From Fidelibacterota bacterium (GTDB taxonomy: Bacteria; Fidelibacterota; Marinisomatia; SCGC-AAA003-L08; TS1B11), in assembly GCA_020346745.1 (NCBI GenBank), contig CP070787.1:1619278-1659990 (forward strand): 40,713 nucleotides of DNA. The letters run 5' to 3'. The notes under the pieces were generated by a model. The model did not search any database. It was not told the origin of the DNA and saw only the letters and a list, made by a program, of their open reading frames with translations. Positions 26,692 to 33,835 of this stretch are shown here, one piece after another. The position numbers were made by a program, and so were the translations under genes. Within the stretch, counting starts at the first letter, position 1; every line of letters starts with the position of its first letter.

Positions 26692-26723
26692 CAGGGGTGA
26701 CAGGCGCTGTCCTGTCACCCCTG
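26692..26723. terminator. Strong inverted repeat between convergent genes, probable bidirectional terminator
   Basis: AGGGGTGACAGG (26693-26704) and CCTGTCACCCCT (26711-26722) are perfectly complementary around the six-base centre CGCTGT. An outer C-G pair (26692/26723) extends the stem to 13 bp. It sits 26 nt after the M49 stop and 46 nt from the end of the convergent MBL gene. Neither side has a full U-run (GTTCC follows on the plus strand), so it may act mainly as a hairpin block or 3'-end stabiliser. Confidence 0.7.
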
Positions 26724-26768
26724 TTCCATGTAGCATAAACAGGGTGAATCCTGGAGCGATCTATTGAC

Positions 26769-27818
26769 TCACCGGGCGGGGAGGAACGTATAGACCGCAC
26801 CCGGCCTGGGGAGCAGCCAGTCAGCGTCCTCCGGCAGATTTTCTTCGATGTAGGGTATGAATGACCGTAGGCGGGCGGAATAGGGTATCGGCTTAGGGGC
26901 CTTCAGTGGCGACCGGAAGAAGCCTTCCCAATGCGCGAGGATGATGTTACGGGGCTGGTGGTTCCGCAGCAATTTGCCGGGGTAATCCGGGAGCTGGAAC
27001 CAGGAGCCAACCGCCACGATGGCCAGATCCAAACGATGGATTTCCGGTGGTGCCAATGACGGAGGAGCTCCCAGGGGATAGTGGCTGGTCGCATCCTGAT
27101 AATGAATGCGAAAATCGGTCTGTCCATCCGGTCCGAGAAAATCGATAAGGTAGGCGATGGTCATCCCTTCCCGCCAGGCCCAGGCACTGCGGGGCAGCCT
27201 TTTGAATCCGGTTCGGACTTCACCCTGCATGACGTGAATGCCAAGGGCATGGGGGCCATGGTCGGACTCGATAGCCATGAAGCGAATGGTGCTGTCGGCC
27301 AGGTAGAACCACGATCCGGGTCGGCCTTCCCGTGACAGTTGCTTTTCGAGAACTTTCATCCTGCCGATAAGCGATGAATCAGCCGCCGAGACAATTCTTG
27401 CGACCGACGCGTTCCCGTAGATCACGGCTTCAGGCACATGGCGCAAGGCTACATAGGGTACATCCAACAAGTGGTCGTAATGGGCATGCCCCACCAGAAT
27501 AGCCTCGATTTTCACATCCTGTTGATCGGGATAGAGCCGGTTAATCCTGACGGTATCAGGTGTAATACGGCCGAAGCCGACCTTGAAAATGTGAGGATTG
27601 GAGTAGAGCGGCGCCGTGAGCAAGCCGTGCCCGCCGCGATAGATCAGGAATCCTGACGTTCCCAGATACTGTACGTGAACGGCTTCGGGGTCCATTACGT
27701 TTACCGAGCCGGGTGATCGTCCGGGATCGGGCTCGACCCGGTAGCCCATCCCGGCGCAGTTGAGCGCAAACAGCAGCGCCAGCATAGAGCAAACAATACG
27801 CACAAACAGCTGCTTCAC
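26769..27818 (-). CDS. Exported metallo-beta-lactamase-fold hydrolase
   Basis: The start is GTG 27818-27816, which has AAGGAG 7 nt upstream. It yields a signal-like N-terminus (VKQLFVRIVCSMLALLFALNCAG), perhaps a lipoprotein with an imperfect lipobox. A longer frame to 27917 lacks these features and overlaps the preceding gene. The 349-residue protein has the zinc motif HAHYDH (in VGHAHYDHLLDVP) and later ESDHGPHAL and LAHWEGF, all expected for an MBL-fold enzyme. Related proteins include NAPE-phospholipase D-like and RomA-like hydrolases; the substrate is unknown. The gene is the last of a nine-gene minus-strand run and follows the glycosylase gene by 16 nt. Confidence 0.85.
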   Translation of the reverse strand: MKQLFVRIVCSMLALLFALNCAGMGYRVEPDPGRSPGSVNVMDPEAVHVQYLGTSGFLIYRGGHGLLTAPLYSNPHIFKVGFGRITPDTVRINRLYPDQQDVKIEAILVGHAHYDHLLDVPYVALRHVPEAVIYGNASVARIVSAADSSLIGRMKVLEKQLSREGRPGSWFYLADSTIRFMAIESDHGPHALGIHVMQGEVRTGFKRLPRSAWAWREGMTIAYLIDFLGPDGQTDFRIHYQDATSHYPLGAPPSLAPPEIHRLDLAIVAVGSWFQLPDYPGKLLRNHQPRNIILAHWEGFFRSPLKAPKPIPYSARLRSFIPYIEENLPEDADWLLPRPGAVYTFLPAR

Positions 27819-27834
27819 AGCTACGCTCCTTAAA

Positions 27835-28431
27835 TCATGGGATCTCAGGCAAGTATGGTCGGACCATATCCCGGAGGGCAGGGATACATTCCTCAAAGAA
27901 CCAGGGCCGGTCCCCAAGCCACTTGCGATTCCGGGGGGAGGGATGGGGCAGGGGGAAATGGCCTTGCTTCAGATGGGCACGCCACTCGGCTACGACGCGA
28001 GATACCGGCTGTTTCTGCTGCAGGTAATACGCCTGAGCATAAGCCCCAACCAGCAAGGTGAGCTCAGGTTTGATATAGGTGAGAAATCCGGGGTGCCAGG
28101 TAGGGGCGCATACAGCAGGCGGGGGCAAGTCGCCCTTGCCCTTTTCCGTACCAGGGAAACACAGGGCGGTGGGAATGATGGCGAAGGTGGCAGGGTCATA
28201 GAACTGTTCCCGGGAAACGCCCATCCATTCCCGCAGGTTATCGCCGCTCACGTCGTTGAAGGGCAGCCCGGTTTCGTGCACCCGGCGGCCCGGTGCCTGC
28301 CCCACGATCATCACCCTGGCACTGGGCTCAGCCAGGAAGACCGGCCGGGGCTCGTGGGAAAAATGGCGACCCCGACATACGCGGCAGGCTTTCACCTGCT
28401 CCGTGAATTCGTCGTAGGATATTTTAGTCAT
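27835..28431 (-). CDS. Uracil-DNA glycosylase-family protein with likely iron-sulfur cysteines
   Basis: This protein of 198 residues starts at ATG 28431, which forms an ATGA overlap with the racemase stop. The glycosylase fold is shown by VMIVGQAPGRRVHETGLPF (motif 1, about 42-60) and a C-terminal HPSPRNRKWLG (motif 2). Four cysteines occur in the arrangement of Fe-S type UDGs: CRVC at residues 16-19, then one in TALCFPG and one in PAVCAPTW. Such enzymes excise uracil or other damaged bases from DNA. Motif 1 departs from the family 4 pattern, so the base specificity is uncertain. An alkyltransferase-like repair protein is encoded in the same run. Confidence 0.85.
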   Translation of the reverse strand: MTKISYDEFTEQVKACRVCRGRHFSHEPRPVFLAEPSARVMIVGQAPGRRVHETGLPFNDVSGDNLREWMGVSREQFYDPATFAIIPTALCFPGTEKGKGDLPPPAVCAPTWHPGFLTYIKPELTLLVGAYAQAYYLQQKQPVSRVVAEWRAHLKQGHFPLPHPSPRNRKWLGDRPWFFEECIPALRDMVRPYLPEIP

Positions 28432-29126
28432 TCTGCTAGCAAGGCCCAGTCCACCGCCATCGCTGCATGGAGAGCGGTCGTATCGAACAAGGGTACCGAT
28501 GCGTCCCCCGGTTTCACCAGCAGGGGGATTTCCGTACAACCAAGAATAATCCCCTCCGCACCACGGACCACCAGCCGCTCGATCATCTCCAGAACCGCAC
28601 GCCTGGATTCCGGGCGGATGTCACCGACAACCAGCTGGTCGAAAATGATAGCGTGCAGTTTAGTCCGGTCGTCCTCATCAGGGATCATTATCTCCAAGCG
28701 GTAGCGATCAGTCAGCAGCCCTTTATAGAAATCGTGTTCCATAGTGAAGCGGGTTCCCAGCAGGCCCAGCCGCTTCAAGCCGGCGGCGCTGACCGCCGCG
28801 GCAGTGGCATCGGCGATGTGCAAAAGCGGGATAGATGTGGCGGCGGCCACCTCGTCGGCCATACGATGCATGGTGTTGGAACAGATCACCAGACATCCAG
28901 CACCGCCCTGCTCCACCTGCCGGGCTGCCGCCACCATAGCTGCGGCCGCCTCCTCCCAGCGATCACGATGCTGAAGAACTTCAATCTCGTGAAAATCCAG
29001 GCTGACCATAACCAGCTTTGCCGAGTGATTTTCGCCTAGCCGTTGGTGCACTCCCTCATTGATGAGACGATAATATTCGGCTGACGACTCCCAACTGAGC
29101 CCGCCTATTAGTCCGATCGTCATCAT
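28428..29126 (-). CDS. Aspartate/glutamate racemase family (YgeA-like amino-acid racemase)
   Basis: This protein of 232 residues has the two catalytic cysteines of PLP-independent racemases. One is in LVICSNTMHRMADEV (about 83) and the other in IILGCTEIPLLVKPG (about 197). The N-terminus (IGLIGGLSWESSAEYYRLIN) is typical of aspartate racemase/YgeA proteins. The substrate could be Asp, Glu or a broader set. The start overlaps the carbonic anhydrase stop as ATGA at 29123-29126; the second ATG (29123) is an alternative. The stop overlaps the next gene as ATGA, so this gene is translationally coupled on both sides. D-amino acids made here may feed peptidoglycan. Confidence 0.9.
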   Translation of the reverse strand: MMTIGLIGGLSWESSAEYYRLINEGVHQRLGENHSAKLVMVSLDFHEIEVLQHRDRWEEAAAAMVAAARQVEQGGAGCLVICSNTMHRMADEVAAATSIPLLHIADATAAAVSAAGLKRLGLLGTRFTMEHDFYKGLLTDRYRLEIMIPDEDDRTKLHAIIFDQLVVGDIRPESRRAVLEMIERLVVRGAEGIILGCTEIPLLVKPGDASVPLFDTTALHAAMAVDWALLAE

Positions 29127-29752
29127 GGTGCAGATAAGCTACCTTCCAACACGACTCTCCCGTGTAGAGGTTGCACCGGCCGCGCGTTTTCACCGAAGCG
29201 CTCAATAAATACCTCCAGCTGGTTCGATGATACGGTCAGTGGAGATTGAAGCAGAACCCATTTCACTCCCTCAGTGTAAGGCGGGGTCGTTAGGGAGCCA
29301 TCGTAGGTATAGAATTGCCCAGCCGGTGTAATCATAATCCGGGGATCAATCACCGCTTCCGGGTATATCTGCTCACTGCCCGGCTCAGACGGGATCCGCT
29401 CCCAGAGCACACTTATCAAGTCATTCTCTGCACCGAGACGGTAGAAAAGACCCACCACCGCCAACTCTCCATCAGGACCCTCATGAACCAGGTGGGCCTC
29501 CAAATCGCATTGCTCTCCGTTCACAAGATGCTCACTGGGTGCATGAAAGTGGAACTGCTTGAGCTCATAGCGCCGGTTGTCTATCGTCATGTAGTTCTCA
29601 ACCTGTGGATTCACTTGGACAGTGTGACCAGTGTTAATGAGTTGCAGCGGCGTTGGTGTATAATGGAAAGTGACGTTCAGGGAAGACGATCCGGCCACCT
29701 GTGTGAGGTCGATAGGTGACTGGCTGGTACCCTTATGCTGCGCTGAACTCAT
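29123..29752 (-). CDS. Alpha-type carbonic anhydrase lacking the usual N-terminal segment
   Basis: This protein of 209 residues interconverts CO2 and bicarbonate. Zinc ligands His68 and His70 lie in FHFHAPSEH and His87 lies in EAHLVH. The proton-shuttle-type His43 (NTGHTVQV) and the gatekeeper Thr region (SLTTPPYTEGVKW) are also present. Family members usually begin with a signal peptide and a W-x-Y...GP-x-x-W cluster before QSPIDL. Here the protein starts only about 10 residues before QSPIDL, and an in-frame TAG lies a few codons upstream of the ATG. It would therefore stay in the cytosol, unlike most bacterial alpha enzymes, and its N-terminal aromatic cluster is missing. Whether it folds stably is uncertain. 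Confidence 0.88.
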   Translation of the reverse strand: MSSAQHKGTSQSPIDLTQVAGSSSLNVTFHYTPTPLQLINTGHTVQVNPQVENYMTIDNRRYELKQFHFHAPSEHLVNGEQCDLEAHLVHEGPDGELAVVGLFYRLGAENDLISVLWERIPSEPGSEQIYPEAVIDPRIMITPAGQFYTYDGSLTTPPYTEGVKWVLLQSPLTVSSNQLEVFIERFGENARPVQPLHGRVVLEGSLSAP

Positions 29753-29775
29753 GCGTTTTGATTCCTATCCATTTC

Positions 29776-30111
29776 TTATCCCACGGTTGGGTGGGAGCTG
29801 TCCTGCATCCATCCATATACAGCCAGATCGATGCGACCATCATCAGTGAATATCACATCCTCTGTTTCCAATAGCGCGCGCTGGAGTCGGCCGGAGCCGT
29901 AGGTCTGATCCAATGAGATGCCTCCGCGGGCATTCACGACCCGATGCCAAGGCACGCCGGAATGGTCGGGGAGGTTATGCAGCGCGTAGCCCACCAGGCG
30001 AGCCTGTCCGGGCAGTCCTGCCTCGCGGGCGACCTGCCCGTAGGTTGCCACCCGGCCGCTGGGTATGCGGCACACTGTTTCATAGATACGGGCATTGAGG
30101 GAATCCGGCAC
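29776..30111 (-). CDS. Alkyltransferase-like (ATL) protein of the MGMT family
   Basis: This protein of 111 residues corresponds to the DNA-binding C-terminal domain of O6-alkylguanine-DNA alkyltransferase. It has the helix-turn-helix RIPSGRVATYGQVAREAGL (about 15-33), the Arg-finger region ARLVGYAL (Arg38), and PWHRVVN where active transferases have PCHRV. The catalytic Cys is replaced by Trp55, the diagnostic change of ATL proteins. These bind O6-alkylguanine, flip it out and recruit nucleotide-excision repair without transferring the alkyl group. The length fits ATL proteins (about 100-130). It lies 2 nt after the stop of the small membrane protein gene and is followed by the carbonic anhydrase gene after 23 nt. 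Confidence 0.93.
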   Translation of the reverse strand: MPDSLNARIYETVCRIPSGRVATYGQVAREAGLPGQARLVGYALHNLPDHSGVPWHRVVNARGGISLDQTYGSGRLQRALLETEDVIFTDDGRIDLAVYGWMQDSSHPTVG

Positions 30112-30113
30112 GT

Positions 30114-30575
30114 TCAGGCAAACTCAGGGACAATGCCCAGCAGAAGTGCAATGGTCAGCACGGCACCACTGCCCAGCAGGCAGCCGGCCATCTTGCCCAG
30201 GGAAGTGGTGACGGGCTCCCGCGATGCCTCAATACCCCGCTCACGCAGCCATTCCGCAATGCCACCTTCGAAGAATCCGGCGATGCCGTCCGTGAGCGCA
30301 TCGCCCACGACGCCCCCGGCGATGGCTCCGGCAACACCAAAGAACATACCGCCCCACAGGGCCGGGATGGTGAGCAGGCCGGTGTCCAGCGAACCGAAAA
30401 CGATATCCGGCAGAGCGCTTTTAAGAGACCGGTGGCTCAGTCGCAGGCCAACCAGTGGTATCGCGGTCAGGACCAGGACGATCGGCCCGATGGCAATCCT
30501 GTGCTTAAGCGTTGTCACAGCGACCACGGCCACTATAAGGCCAAATGCAGAGACATAACCGGCTTTTCGAACCAT
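30114..30575 (-). CDS. Small conserved membrane protein with glycine-rich core
   Basis: The family is unnamed. The ATG at 30575 has GGGGG seven nt upstream and gives 153 residues; a longer frame to 30689 overlaps the TPM gene and is less likely. Hydrophobic helices lie at about residues 5-21, 27-42, 63-93 and 128-148. The middle carries a distinctive, probably conserved block (FGVAGAIAGGVVGDALTDG, then FFEGGIAEWLRERGI). Gly-zipper helices of this sort span the membrane, but no transporter or enzyme motif is seen. It is located in the same run as LemA and TPM proteins and 2 nt upstream of the ATL gene, so it is probably cotranscribed. Confidence 0.7.
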   Translation of the reverse strand: MVRKAGYVSAFGLIVAVVAVTTLKHRIAIGPIVLVLTAIPLVGLRLSHRSLKSALPDIVFGSLDTGLLTIPALWGGMFFGVAGAIAGGVVGDALTDGIAGFFEGGIAEWLRERGIEASREPVTTSLGKMAGCLLGSGAVLTIALLLGIVPEFA

Positions 30576-30642
30576 GACAAGCCCCCGAATACAATATTCC
30601 GATGGAAAAAGTTGACGAACAGGGGTACCGTTGCCTCTCGCC

Positions 30643-31092
30643 CTATCCGAATCGCACCTCATCTGATAGTTCGTCCACGTCATCGGCACGGTAGGGGAAA
30701 TGGTCTGCCAGCTGCCCCCCTAAAACCTGGATGCCTGCCACCAGACCCTCCCGGTAGCGCCCTGCATGGAAATGATCCGCCATGGTCGCCACGGTCTCAT
30801 CCCAGAAGCCTTCGGGTACCTGCTCATTGATACCCTTGTCGCCCAGCACAGCAAACTTGCGGCTGTTAACGAAGATAACCACCAAGACGGCATTGCGCTC
30901 CCTGGTGCGATGGAGTTTGAGCCGGTTGAACACCCGGCGGCCTTCCTTATACGGATCGCCGGTGCACACCGCCTGAAAGCTAACCACCAGCTCGCCGCTG
31001 GTCTTTTTCTCGAAGGACTTGATGGCCGTGTCGATGGCCGTGAAGTCGTCCTCGCTCAGCAGTTCGCGGACGTATTTTTCGACTCTGTTCAT
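30643..31092 (-). CDS. TPM-domain protein, soluble type
   Basis: This protein of about 149 residues is a single TPM (TLP18.3/Psb32/MOLO-1) domain. It runs from LSEDDFTAIDTAIKSFEKKTSGELVV-type residues through RNAVLVVIFVNSRKFAVLGDKGIN (about 67-92). It ends with the helical EGFWDETVATMADHFHAGRYREGL. It lacks a signal peptide and TM helix, so it differs from the preceding YgcG-like gene. The TPM fold resembles a phosphatase fold in plant homologues, but bacterial roles are unclear. ATG 31092 (GGAGGAGG six nt upstream) is chosen; GTG 31095 overlaps the upstream TGA as GTGA. The two TPM genes are probably translationally coupled. Confidence 0.85.
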   Translation of the reverse strand: MNRVEKYVRELLSEDDFTAIDTAIKSFEKKTSGELVVSFQAVCTGDPYKEGRRVFNRLKLHRTRERNAVLVVIFVNSRKFAVLGDKGINEQVPEGFWDETVATMADHFHAGRYREGLVAGIQVLGGQLADHFPYRADDVDELSDEVRFG

Positions 31093-31850
31093 CACCAGCC
31101 TCCTCCGGAGCCGCCACCGCCGAAGCCGCCGCCAAAGCCACCGAAACCGCCCCCGCGGAAGCCACCGCCGAAGCCGCCGGAGTGCCGGCCCATACCACTA
31201 CCCAGCGACAGGAAGAACAGGGCTGGAAGTAGCCCGCCGCCCCGTCCACCGCGGCTGAACAGCAGGAAGAAGAAGATCAGCATGAAGATGAAGCCTAATC
31301 CACCGCCCCGACCCCGCCGCTGCGCCGGGACGCGCTTGGACTGTCGTAAGGCCTGGTACTCGCCACCTACCGCCGCAACAATAGCATCGGCCGCCAGGTT
31401 CAGCCCCTCGAAATAGTTCCCCGCGCGGAAGTGGGGATTGATGAGGTTCAGTCGGATATCATTTGCCACGGCATCGGGGATGACGCCCTCCAGACCGTAG
31501 CCCACATCGATGCGCATCTTCCGGTCCCGCAGGAAAACGGTGATGAGGACGCCGTTATCGCGGCCCGCATGGCCGATCTGCCAGGCCTCGGCAATACGGA
31601 TTGAGATGTCATTCAGAGCCTCCCCCTGAAGACTTTCAAACGTAGCGATGACCAGCTGGTTGGAGGTGGCCTCCTCCCAGGCCGCCAGCTTACGTTCCAG
31701 ATAGGCCTCTTCCTGGCGACTTAGCAGACCACCATAATCATTCACCCGGGCGGCAGGCTGGGCAGGGAATTTCAGCTCCGCTGACAGTGGCAGCACGGCT
31801 ATCCAGAGGATAAACCCAACGGCATATCTGACTGGATGTCGAAACTTCAC
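31092..31850 (-). CDS. TPM-domain membrane protein (YgcG-like) with Gly-rich tail
   Basis: This protein of 252 residues has a signal peptide (YAVGFILWIAVLPLSAEL, about 9-26). A periplasmic TPM domain follows (about 35-165) with VNDYGGLLSRQEEAYLERKL, DNGVLITVFLRDRKMRIDVGYGLEGVIPDA-type segments. Then come a TM helix (about 186-202) and a tail of alternating Gly, Phe and Ser ending GGGGSGGGW. This is the common TPM/YgcG layout that accompanies LemA genes. The low-complexity tail likely faces the cytosol. The function is unknown; LemA-TPM pairs are linked to envelope maintenance by association only. It starts 20 nt after the LemA stop and overlaps the second TPM gene. Confidence 0.9.
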   Translation of the reverse strand: MKFRHPVRYAVGFILWIAVLPLSAELKFPAQPAARVNDYGGLLSRQEEAYLERKLAAWEEATSNQLVIATFESLQGEALNDISIRIAEAWQIGHAGRDNGVLITVFLRDRKMRIDVGYGLEGVIPDAVANDIRLNLINPHFRAGNYFEGLNLAADAIVAAVGGEYQALRQSKRVPAQRRGRGGGLGFIFMLIFFFLLFSRGGRGGGLLPALFFLSLGSGMGRHSGGFGGGFRGGGFGGFGGGFGGGGSGGGW

Positions 31851-31870
31851 AATGCTGATCTTTCAGGCTG

Positions 31871-32461
31871 TCAGAACTGCACCCGGGGTGCTTCCTCAGC
31901 GCCCTCCTGGGCCTCGAAATAAGCGCGCGAACCGAAACCGCTCATTCCCGCCACGATACTGCCGGGGAACAGACGGATGGCGGTGTTGTAGGCCCGGGCG
32001 GACTCGTTGAACCGCCGCCGCTCCACCGCGATCCGGTTCTCAGTACCTTCCAACTGGGCCTGGAGATTGAGAAAGTTCTGGTTGGCTCGCAACTGCGGGT
32101 AGTTCTCCACAACCACCATAAGACGGCTGAGAGCGCTGCTCAGCTCCCCCTGGGCCGCCTGAAACTGCTGGAACTTGCCGGGGTCGTCCAGCACACCTTC
32201 CATGTTGATATTGTTCACCCTGGAACGGGCTTCGGTGACGGCCGTATAGGTTTCACGCTCGAAACCGGCAACACCCTTGACCGTCTCCACCAGATTAGGG
32301 ATCAGATCCGCTCGCCGCTGATAGACGTTCTCCACCTGGCTCCAGGCCGTCTTTACCGCCTCGTCCTTGACAACGAAGCTATTCCGGGTACTAACAAACC
32401 ATCGTCCGAACAGCAGCAGGACGATGACGACTACGATCAGTATGATCCAACTTTTTTTCAT
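31871..32461 (-). CDS. lemA: LemA family protein
   Basis: This protein of 196 residues has an N-terminal TM anchor (IILIVVVIVLLLFGRWFV, about 5-22). A four-helix LemA domain follows: KDEAVKTAWSQVENVYQRRADLIPNLVETVKG (about 32-63, quoted as a family pattern), NFLNLQAQLEGTENRIAVERRRFNESARAYN, then the terminal IRLFPGSIV. The ATG has GAGGG five nt upstream. It is the first gene of a minus-strand run that continues through two TPM genes. The biochemical role of LemA is unknown; the family is membrane-anchored with most of the protein outside the cytosol. Any promoter should lie in the 70-nt gap at 32462-32531. Confidence 0.93.
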   Translation of the reverse strand: MKKSWIILIVVVIVLLLFGRWFVSTRNSFVVKDEAVKTAWSQVENVYQRRADLIPNLVETVKGVAGFERETYTAVTEARSRVNNINMEGVLDDPGKFQQFQAAQGELSSALSRLMVVVENYPQLRANQNFLNLQAQLEGTENRIAVERRRFNESARAYNTAIRLFPGSIVAGMSGFGSRAYFEAQEGAEEAPRVQF

Positions 32462-32531
32462 AGTGCCCTCGCATTTATGTGGAAAGTTATGATTAACAGG
32501 AACAATTAACTACTCCCGGCCGGAAACCCGT

Positions 32532-33215
32532 TCACGCCAGCGGCTGCTCCACAGCTACCTCCTCAGCCGGACCTAGCACCAGTGCCCGCCGCAACAGCCA
32601 CGTCGATAAATAGAACAGGGGTGTATCCACCAGCGCCACCAGCACCTTGAACAGAAAGCCGTTCTCCAGCAGACCCGGGAAACGGGACCACTCAATGGCG
32701 CCAGTGGCGCAGAGGAGCAGGAGTACCAGGCTGGTGTCCACAAGTTGGGAGACGACCGTTGAGCCATTATTCCGCAGCCAAAGATGCCGCCCCCTGGTAA
32801 GCTTTTTCCAGAAGTGAAAGATGCGGATATCAATAAACTGGGCTGCCAAGTAGGCGGTCATCGAGGCGAACACGGCGGGGCCGAACAGCCCGAAAACCTT
32901 GTGAAACACTTCTCCCGAAACTGGCGACCAGGTGGTTTGTGGTACCGCGTCGGCAATCAAAACAACCACAAGAATAAACAGGCTGGCGAAAAAACCGGTG
33001 ACCACTATCTGGTCAGCGCGTCGCCTACCGTAGATCTCAGACACAATATCGGTAACCAGGAAAGTGATCGGGTATGGCAGGATGCCTACCGAGATTTCAA
33101 ATGTGTAGACGCCGAAGGGTGACCAGGTGAAAAACTTCTGAAAGATCAGGTTGCTGGCCACCAGTGCGGCAATGAAGATACCGCTCAGGAGCAGAAACAG
33201 CCGCTCCTGAAACAC
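32532..33215 (-). CDS. yhhQ: Queuosine-precursor transporter (YhhQ/DUF165 family)
   Basis: This six-helix inner-membrane protein has 227 residues. The family signature is in GILPYPITFLVTDIVSEIYGRRRA (about 45-68), followed by WKKLTRGRHLWLRNNGSTVVSQLVDTSLV. E. coli YhhQ imports the 7-deazaguanine precursors preQ0/preQ1 used to make queuosine in tRNA. The family includes similar salvage transporters, so the exact precursor is not fixed here. The start is GTG 33215 without a Shine-Dalgarno sequence. No in-frame ATG precedes it; a non-standard start further up towards 33250 is possible. It follows the small lipoprotein gene by 36 nt on the same strand, and LemA follows after 70 nt. Confidence 0.9.
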   Translation of the reverse strand: MFQERLFLLLSGIFIAALVASNLIFQKFFTWSPFGVYTFEISVGILPYPITFLVTDIVSEIYGRRRADQIVVTGFFASLFILVVVLIADAVPQTTWSPVSGEVFHKVFGLFGPAVFASMTAYLAAQFIDIRIFHFWKKLTRGRHLWLRNNGSTVVSQLVDTSLVLLLLCATGAIEWSRFPGLLENGFLFKVLVALVDTPLFYLSTWLLRRALVLGPAEEVAVEQPLA

Positions 33216-33251
33216 CGTTACCGTGGGGCGCTTCAGTGCCAGGGTCCCTCG

Positions 33252-33725
33252 TCAGGATTCCTCAGTCTGCCGCTGCCAGGCACGATCGGCCAGGACCAGG
33301 TCGTGGAATTCACATTCATCACTGACATGGGTCAAGACCATGCTCGTTTTCTCACCGTTCATGATGACCACGTAGCGGTCAGTATCCAGGGGACACGAGC
33401 CGGGACCGGCTTCATCCTCCAGGAAGAGCGACGAGCCGGTCAGCATCCAGAATCCCTGAAACAGCAGATCGCTGCCTCCTTCATGAATCTGGCTGTAGGC
33501 ACCCTGGGGATCATGTGCCACATAAGTCTGTCCACCTGAATCCCGGTTGAAGGTAAGTGTAACACCGGTAGTTGCCTCCCGCCAGGTGCCGACCAGATCA
33601 TCGGGCTCAACGGCATCTCTGGAGGAGTCATCGCAGTTCGCCTGCAGGAGCAGGACAGAGAAGCTTGCGGCCACTAATCCTGCGTGGATGATGCGGATCA
33701 TAAGACGGGAGTAGAAGGAAGCCAT
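33252..33725 (-). CDS. Small predicted lipoprotein, function unknown
   Basis: This protein of 157 residues has an N-terminal signal (IHAGLVAASFSVLLLQANC, about 13-31). The signal ends in Cys followed by DDSS, so a lipoprotein is likely. The mature part has the pattern DDLVGTWREATTGVTLTFNRD (about 41-61), then GFWMLTGSSLFLEDE. It resembles the lipocalin-like small lipoproteins that begin with xxLxGTW. No enzymatic residues are evident. The ATG at 33725 has AAGGGA 11 nt upstream; Met9 is the alternative. It is separated from the deacetylase gene upstream by 110 nt and followed by yhhQ. Confidence 0.7.
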   Translation of the reverse strand: MASFYSRLMIRIIHAGLVAASFSVLLLQANCDDSSRDAVEPDDLVGTWREATTGVTLTFNRDSGGQTYVAHDPQGAYSQIHEGGSDLLFQGFWMLTGSSLFLEDEAGPGSCPLDTDRYVVIMNGEKTSMVLTHVSDECEFHDLVLADRAWQRQTEES

Positions 33726-33835
33726 TTATCACTCATTCCCTTAAGGAGTTGCTGGGATTAGAAATATGGCGCTGACAGGAAGTAATGTCCAGAATTTTAT
33801 CATCCAGAACATTGCCAATACCGGGTGGTGTCGGC

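Noticed and set aside
31095-31185. Repetitive-looking DNA that could be a tandem repeat or CRISPR-like array
   Set aside because: It encodes the Gly/Phe-rich tail of the TPM protein; units are irregular and there are no spacers.
30766-31416. Plus-strand open frame coding a proline-rich PPPEPPPPKPP-like protein
   Set aside because: It is the complement of the Gly-rich tail of the YgcG-like TPM gene. It has no domain, no ribosome-binding site and lies across two well-supported genes.
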